DNA of 25,889 nucleotides. Source: an uncultured Alphaproteobacteria bacterium. Its GTDB lineage: Bacteria; Pseudomonadota; Alphaproteobacteria; Rs-D84. Numbering within the stretch: position 1 is the stretch's first letter; the number at the start of each line of letters is the position of its first letter. A model generated the notes under the pieces. That model saw only the letters and a list, made by a program, of their open reading frames with translations. It did not search any database and was not told the DNA's origin. Shown here piece by piece: positions 22,259 to 25,889 of the stretch. A program made the position numbers and the translations under genes. The stretch lies in contig CALXPA010000005.1 in NCBI GenBank assembly GCA_944390185.1, positions 1-25,889 on the forward strand. The letters run 5' to 3'.

Positions 22259-22576
22259 ATGGAACAGACAAGTGCAGTTACAGATGCAGCACAGGCCGTA
22301 CCACAAACGGCGGCAAATACCGGATGGGGCGTGCTGTTGTACTGTTTGGTAATCGTCGCGATATTGTACATATTTATGGTGCGCCCAAATAAAAAGCGTA
22401 TGGCGGAATATCAAAAAATGCTGGATTCGCTGCAGGTGGGAAATCGTATCATGGCCGCGGGAATATACGGCACAATCAAAAAAATTAATGACAAAACTAT
22501 CGAGATGGAAATTGCCAAAGGCGTTGTAATAGAAGTGAATAAAAACGCTGTGGCCAGTGTTGAACAAGGGGCGTAG
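22259..22576 (+). CDS. yajC: Sec translocase accessory subunit YajC
   Basis: YajC is a small single-span protein that copurifies with SecDF and SecYEG. The 105-residue product has a short Ala/Gln-rich N-terminus, one membrane helix at about residues 22-41 (GWGVLLYCLVIVAILYIFMV), and the YajC signature RPNKKRMAEYQKMLDSLQVG directly after it. A basic cytoplasmic domain with ITTGGIYGTI-like MAAGIYGTIKKI follows. It has an excellent AAAAGGAGA ribosome-binding site and its own promoter. secD follows after 3 bp and then secF, the standard order of the complex. Confidence 0.95.
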   Translation: MEQTSAVTDAAQAVPQTAANTGWGVLLYCLVIVAILYIFMVRPNKKRMAEYQKMLDSLQVGNRIMAAGIYGTIKKINDKTIEMEIAKGVVIEVNKNAVASVEQGA

Positions 22577-22579
22577 ATT

Positions 22580-24139
22580 ATGTTTAAAAAATTGGCGATA
22601 ATTTTTACTGCGGTGTTTGGGGTGTTGTTGGCTGTGCCGACGATGGCGCCCAGTTTGGCGCCGTATTTCCCATCGTGGATACAGCCAATCCCATTGGGAT
22701 TAGACCTGAAGGGTGGGGCCCAATTGTTGTTAGAGGTTGATACCGATACAATGATGGCAGAAAAAAATGTCCAATTGTATGAAGAGGCACGTGGTGCACT
22801 GATCGATCGGGACAAGGGGGTTATCAGATTTTCTAATATGCGTAACAAGGACGGTGTCGTATCGTTCGTTGTGCGTGACGAAGGTGATGTGTCAGATGCG
22901 CGTGGCCGGTTAAGAAGTGTCTTTGGCGATACGGTTGATATCAGTGTCGATGGACGTAATGTTACATTGGTATATTCGCAAAAGGCCAAAGATGAAATGG
23001 TGCAAGATGCCTTGTCGCGCAGTATCGAAATCGTTCGTCGGCGAATCGATGCGCTGGGCACCAAGGAACCGTCTATTCAGAGCCAGGGTGGTAAATACAT
23101 AATGGTTCAGTTGCCTGGTGTCGATAATCCAGAACGAATCAAGGAACTGATTGGACAGACGGCAAAGATGACGTTCCATCTGGTTAATGAAGATATTACC
23201 GCCGAACAATTGGCATCAGGGCACGCGCCCAGCGGAACACAATTCTTGCCGTATATGGATGCCCCAGGCCAGTTGGTGCCGGTTTATACACATGTAGAGG
23301 TGTCGGGTGAATCATTAAAAGATTCCCAGGCCGATTTTGACCAAAATAATATGCCTGTGGTGACAACGGTGTTCGATGCCGCCGGTGCGCGTCGATTCGC
23401 AAAACTGACAACGGACCATGTTAATGAACGATTCGCAATTGTGCTGGACGGGATGGTGTTGTCGGCACCGACAATCCGCGAACCAATTCCGGGTGGACGT
23501 GGGCAGATTTCCGGTGGATTTACCCTGCAGGGGGCCAAAGATTTGGCCGTGCTGTTGCGCAGTGGGGCCTTGCCCGCGCCGCTGCAGGTTATTGAAGAAC
23601 GGTCGGTCGGGGCCGGGTTGGGCGCCGATACAATTGCCGCCGGTAAAATTGCGTCTGTGGTTGGTGTTATATTCATAATTATATTTATGATTATTTGCTA
23701 TCGCGGGTTTGGCGTCATCGCCAGCTTTGTGTTGTTGATAAATCTGGCCATGATTATTGGAATATCTGCACTGTTGGGGGCGACGTTGACGCTGCCGGGG
23801 ATTGCGGGTATTGTGCTGACGCTGGGGATGGCGGTGGATGCCAATATATTACCATTTGAACGAATACGTGATGAAATACGCGCCGGGGCAACGTCCTTGC
23901 GCGCGGTCGAGGCAGGATTCCATCGTTCTATGAAGGCGGTGTTGGATGGAAATTTGACTAATTTAATTTGCTCGCTGGTGTTGTTCCAGTTTGGTGCCGG
24001 TCCGATTCGTGGATTCGCGGTGACGCTGTCGGTTGGTGTTTTGACCACGCTGTTCACGTGTGTGTCGCTGTCCAAGGTTATTATTGACTGGTACATGAAT
24101 GGCAAAAACAAGAAAATTGGTTTTGTAAAAAGCAAGTAA
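22580..24139 (+). CDS. secD: Protein translocase subunit SecD
   Basis: SecD, with SecF, uses the proton gradient to pull preproteins through SecYEG on the periplasmic side. At 519 residues it has one N-terminal helix, a large periplasmic region with the P1 head, and five C-terminal helices. Signatures are IPLGLDLKGGAQLLLEVD after the first helix (motif D1), PGVDNPERIKELIGQTAKM, SGALPAPLQVIEERSVGAGLG, and AVDANILPFERIRDEIRAGA with NLTNLICSLVLFQFGAGPIRGFAVTL at the end. The canonical NVLIFERIREE is here NILPFERIRDE, with a proline in place of isoleucine. Coupled closely to yajC and secF. Confidence 0.96.
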   Translation: MFKKLAIIFTAVFGVLLAVPTMAPSLAPYFPSWIQPIPLGLDLKGGAQLLLEVDTDTMMAEKNVQLYEEARGALIDRDKGVIRFSNMRNKDGVVSFVVRDEGDVSDARGRLRSVFGDTVDISVDGRNVTLVYSQKAKDEMVQDALSRSIEIVRRRIDALGTKEPSIQSQGGKYIMVQLPGVDNPERIKELIGQTAKMTFHLVNEDITAEQLASGHAPSGTQFLPYMDAPGQLVPVYTHVEVSGESLKDSQADFDQNNMPVVTTVFDAAGARRFAKLTTDHVNERFAIVLDGMVLSAPTIREPIPGGRGQISGGFTLQGAKDLAVLLRSGALPAPLQVIEERSVGAGLGADTIAAGKIASVVGVIFIIIFMIICYRGFGVIASFVLLINLAMIIGISALLGATLTLPGIAGIVLTLGMAVDANILPFERIRDEIRAGATSLRAVEAGFHRSMKAVLDGNLTNLICSLVLFQFGAGPIRGFAVTLSVGVLTTLFTCVSLSKVIIDWYMNGKNKKIGFVKSK

Positions 24140-24151
24140 GGGGTTTGTTCC

Positions 24152-25021
24152 ATGAAACTGAGATTTATGAAGTATCGCAAGTTGTCGTACTGGATTGCCG
24201 GCGGGTTGATTCTGTTGTCGGTGATATCGTTGATGGTGCGCGGATTGAATTATGGTATCGATTTCGCCGGTGGTATATCGATGGAGGTTAAGCCAGTCGT
24301 CGCAGATTATACCATTGATAAAATGCGTACAGATTTGGAACAATTTAACCCTGAATTACAGTCTGTGGGGACGGATGGGGCGATTCTGGTGCGTGTTGGG
24401 TTGCCACGCGGTGCAACCGATGCACAGCAAAATCAACGGGTCACAGAAATTAAAAATATTCTGGGTGATAATGTCGAATATTCCCAGGTTCAAATCGTTG
24501 GACCAAAAATTGGTGGCGAATTGATACGTGGTGGTATATTGGCGGTGTTGTTTTCCTTTATATTAATGTCTGTGTATGTCTGGGTGCGGTATCGTGGTGG
24601 ATATGCCATCGGATCCTTTATATCGCTGTGTCTGGATTTTGTGATTATGTTCGGGTTCTTTTCGGTGACCGGTTTGGAATTTAATCAGACGGCGATTGCG
24701 GTTATATTGATGGGGGTCGGTTATTCTATTAATGACAAGGTTGTAAACTATGACCGTATCGAAGAGAATATTAAGCAGTATCATAAAATGCCGATGGACG
24801 ACCTGATTGATTTGTCGGTAAACGAAATGATGCGGCGTACAATCATGACGGGGGTATCGACAATATTGGCGATGGTCGCGCTGTATTTATTCGGCGGGCC
24901 GGCGTTGCGTGATTTTGCAATCGCAATGACATTTGCCGTCGTTATGGGAACGTTTACCAGTATTTATATATCGAATGTAATACTGTATCACTTTAACCTG
25001 CGCGATGGGGATAAAAAATAA
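24152..25021 (+). CDS. secF: Protein translocase subunit SecF
   Basis: SecF completes the SecDF motor. The 289-residue product has six predicted membrane helices. It shows GIDFAGGISMEVKP after the first one, VGPKIGGELIRGGILAVLFSF before the second, and the signature VGYSINDKVVNYDRIEENIKQYHK where family members usually have SINDTIVVYDRIREN. The ending RTIMTGVSTILAMVALYLFGGPALRDFAIAM is conserved. The two substitutions in the ND(K)VV(N)YDR loop are mild but unusual. A ribosome-binding site AAGGGG lies 10-15 bp before the ATG. The next gene (25063) starts 41 bp later and may be in the same operon. Confidence 0.95.
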   Translation: MKLRFMKYRKLSYWIAGGLILLSVISLMVRGLNYGIDFAGGISMEVKPVVADYTIDKMRTDLEQFNPELQSVGTDGAILVRVGLPRGATDAQQNQRVTEIKNILGDNVEYSQVQIVGPKIGGELIRGGILAVLFSFILMSVYVWVRYRGGYAIGSFISLCLDFVIMFGFFSVTGLEFNQTAIAVILMGVGYSINDKVVNYDRIEENIKQYHKMPMDDLIDLSVNEMMRRTIMTGVSTILAMVALYLFGGPALRDFAIAMTFAVVMGTFTSIYISNVILYHFNLRDGDKK

Positions 25022-25062
25022 CTGGTCGGGCGGCGCCACAAATAAAGGGGGGAATGCAAAAA

Positions 25063-25889
25063 ATGAGAATGATAAAATTCTGTATGTGTGTATTCTGGGC
25101 CTGGGTGGCGATGCCTGTGTGCGCGGCCAGTTTATTTTTTGAAGACGAACCTGTCCAGGATGGACTGAATGTATTTGATGTGTCGGCGACATTTGCGGAC
25201 ATTTATGAAAAACTGGACGGGGTAAGGTGGGGCGGCAAGAATATAAATGTCGCAATCGAAAGTCTGGAAAATTTAAATTCAAATGCGCATATTGCCGCAA
25301 CAGATGAACGGGTGGTTCTGGTTTGGGGGGATGCGATTATTGCCAACTATCCGCGACCGGCCCCAGGCGATTGGGATGCATTTGGTGAAATTACGACGGC
25401 ATTGGTTTTAAAGCTACGCGCAAATGATTCTGTGCTGCACAGCGCGTCGACCAGTCAGATGTATCAGATGGTTGTGGACAGTTTGATGCGCGGTATTGAT
25501 GAAAACGGGCGCTATATTTATTCCAAGACCGCAGAAATTGCCGAAGACGGTCGTATACTGACCAGTGTTGGGATGGATGGTGCACGCGATTCGCGCGGTA
25601 ATTGGCGGGTCAGTGCGGTGTTCAAAGATTCACCCGCAGATATTGCCGCCATTCGGGCCGGGGATTTAATCACAGATATAAATGGTATGCCCGTGGCCCA
25701 GATGTCGGATGCGGATTTGGCCGCGGTAATGAACGGCTTTAATTCTGGGACGGCAAAAATAAAGTTACTAAGTCCGTCGGGCGCGCGCGATGTTGTGTTG
25801 CGGCGGGCGTCTGTTGTCTTGGCAGATGCAGATATTGTTCATCGCAGTAATCCAGAAACAGGTGGAATATTGGAAATCGTTGTTCACAG
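25063..25889 (+). CDS. Secreted PDZ-domain protein, probable S41 (C-terminal processing) peptidase, 3' end cut off
   Basis: The visible 275 residues begin with a signal peptide (MRMIKFCMCVFWAWVAMPVCA) and continue into a helical segment with a repeated-looking acidic start. From about residue 145 follow MVVDSLMRGIDENGRYI, then a PDZ domain with SAVFKDSPADIAAIRAGDLITDINGMPVAQMSDADLAAVMNG, the usual carboxylate-loop and SPAxxAGxxxGDxIxxI pattern of CtpA-type proteases. The catalytic Ser/Lys region is beyond the window. I chose ATG 25063, which has a G6 tract about 10 bp upstream; ATGs at 25054 and 25069 are alternatives. The canonical LDPHSxY stretch before the PDZ is replaced by IDENGRY. If the protease domain is absent, it could be a PDZ adaptor. 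Confidence 0.7.
   Translation, partial: MRMIKFCMCVFWAWVAMPVCAASLFFEDEPVQDGLNVFDVSATFADIYEKLDGVRWGGKNINVAIESLENLNSNAHIAATDERVVLVWGDAIIANYPRPAPGDWDAFGEITTALVLKLRANDSVLHSASTSQMYQMVVDSLMRGIDENGRYIYSKTAEIAEDGRILTSVGMDGARDSRGNWRVSAVFKDSPADIAAIRAGDLITDINGMPVAQMSDADLAAVMNGFNSGTAKIKLLSPSGARDVVLRRASVVLADADIVHRSNPETGGILEIVVH

Noticed and set aside
1..25889. CRISPR array, insertion sequence or prophage
   Set aside because: No regularly spaced direct repeats, transposase or phage genes were seen; XerD is the housekeeping recombinase rather than an integrase of an island.

Overview
The window looks like a chromosomal segment of an uncultured alphaproteobacterium with a compact, moderately AT-leaning genome. 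The support is a set of family signatures: a J-domain protein with an N-terminal cysteine cluster of the alphaproteobacterial kind, a DUF721/DciA helicase-loader homologue, SecB, a MutL carrying the endonuclease motif, and an LptG-XerD-JDP gene chain. Assignment to a gut or host-associated lineage (RF32/Rs-D84-like) is inference only. I see no plasmid, phage or IS genes, no CRISPR and no tRNA or rRNA.

Layout. 1-2370 (+): the 3' end of yebC, a terminator, two overlapping genes for unknown secreted proteins, then ruvC. 2376-3792 (-): mltA and dciA. 3876-5614 (+): secB, a terminator, and an MFS transporter that may be leaderless. 5705-9913 (+): recA followed without a visible terminator by three polysaccharide glycosyltransferase genes. 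9902-13423 (-): typA followed by two more glycan genes, whose tail overlaps the tail of the recA block by 12 bp. 13570-14654 (+): two unknown helical proteins, each followed by a hairpin terminator. 14682-15962 (-): serS. 16211-17116 (+): trxB, ending in an unusual paired-hairpin element. 17219-19802 (-): lptG, a 43-residue single-pass membrane protein, xerD and a J-domain protein, the last three linked by ATGA overlaps. 19906-22163 (+): greA-mutL. 22259-25889 (+): yajC-secD-secF and the start of a secreted PDZ/S41-like protease that runs off the window.

Themes. DNA maintenance (RuvC, DciA, RecA, XerD, MutL), protein export (SecB, YajC-SecD-SecF), envelope building (MltA, LptG, five glycan enzymes) and translation or stress functions (TypA, SerS, GreA, TrxB, JDP) are interleaved. 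Genes are packed tightly, with many 4-bp stop/start overlaps. Promoters are readable in most divergent gaps, and several have a TGN-extended -10.

The observations most worth following are: the internally duplicated cysteine/Gly-Ala-Thr secreted protein upstream of ruvC; the two-copy hairpin element overlapping the trxB stop; the unannotated 43-aa membrane protein coupled to xerD; the leaderless MFS gene; the divergent lptG/greA promoters sharing one palindromic -35; and the two glycan modules attached to recA and typA.
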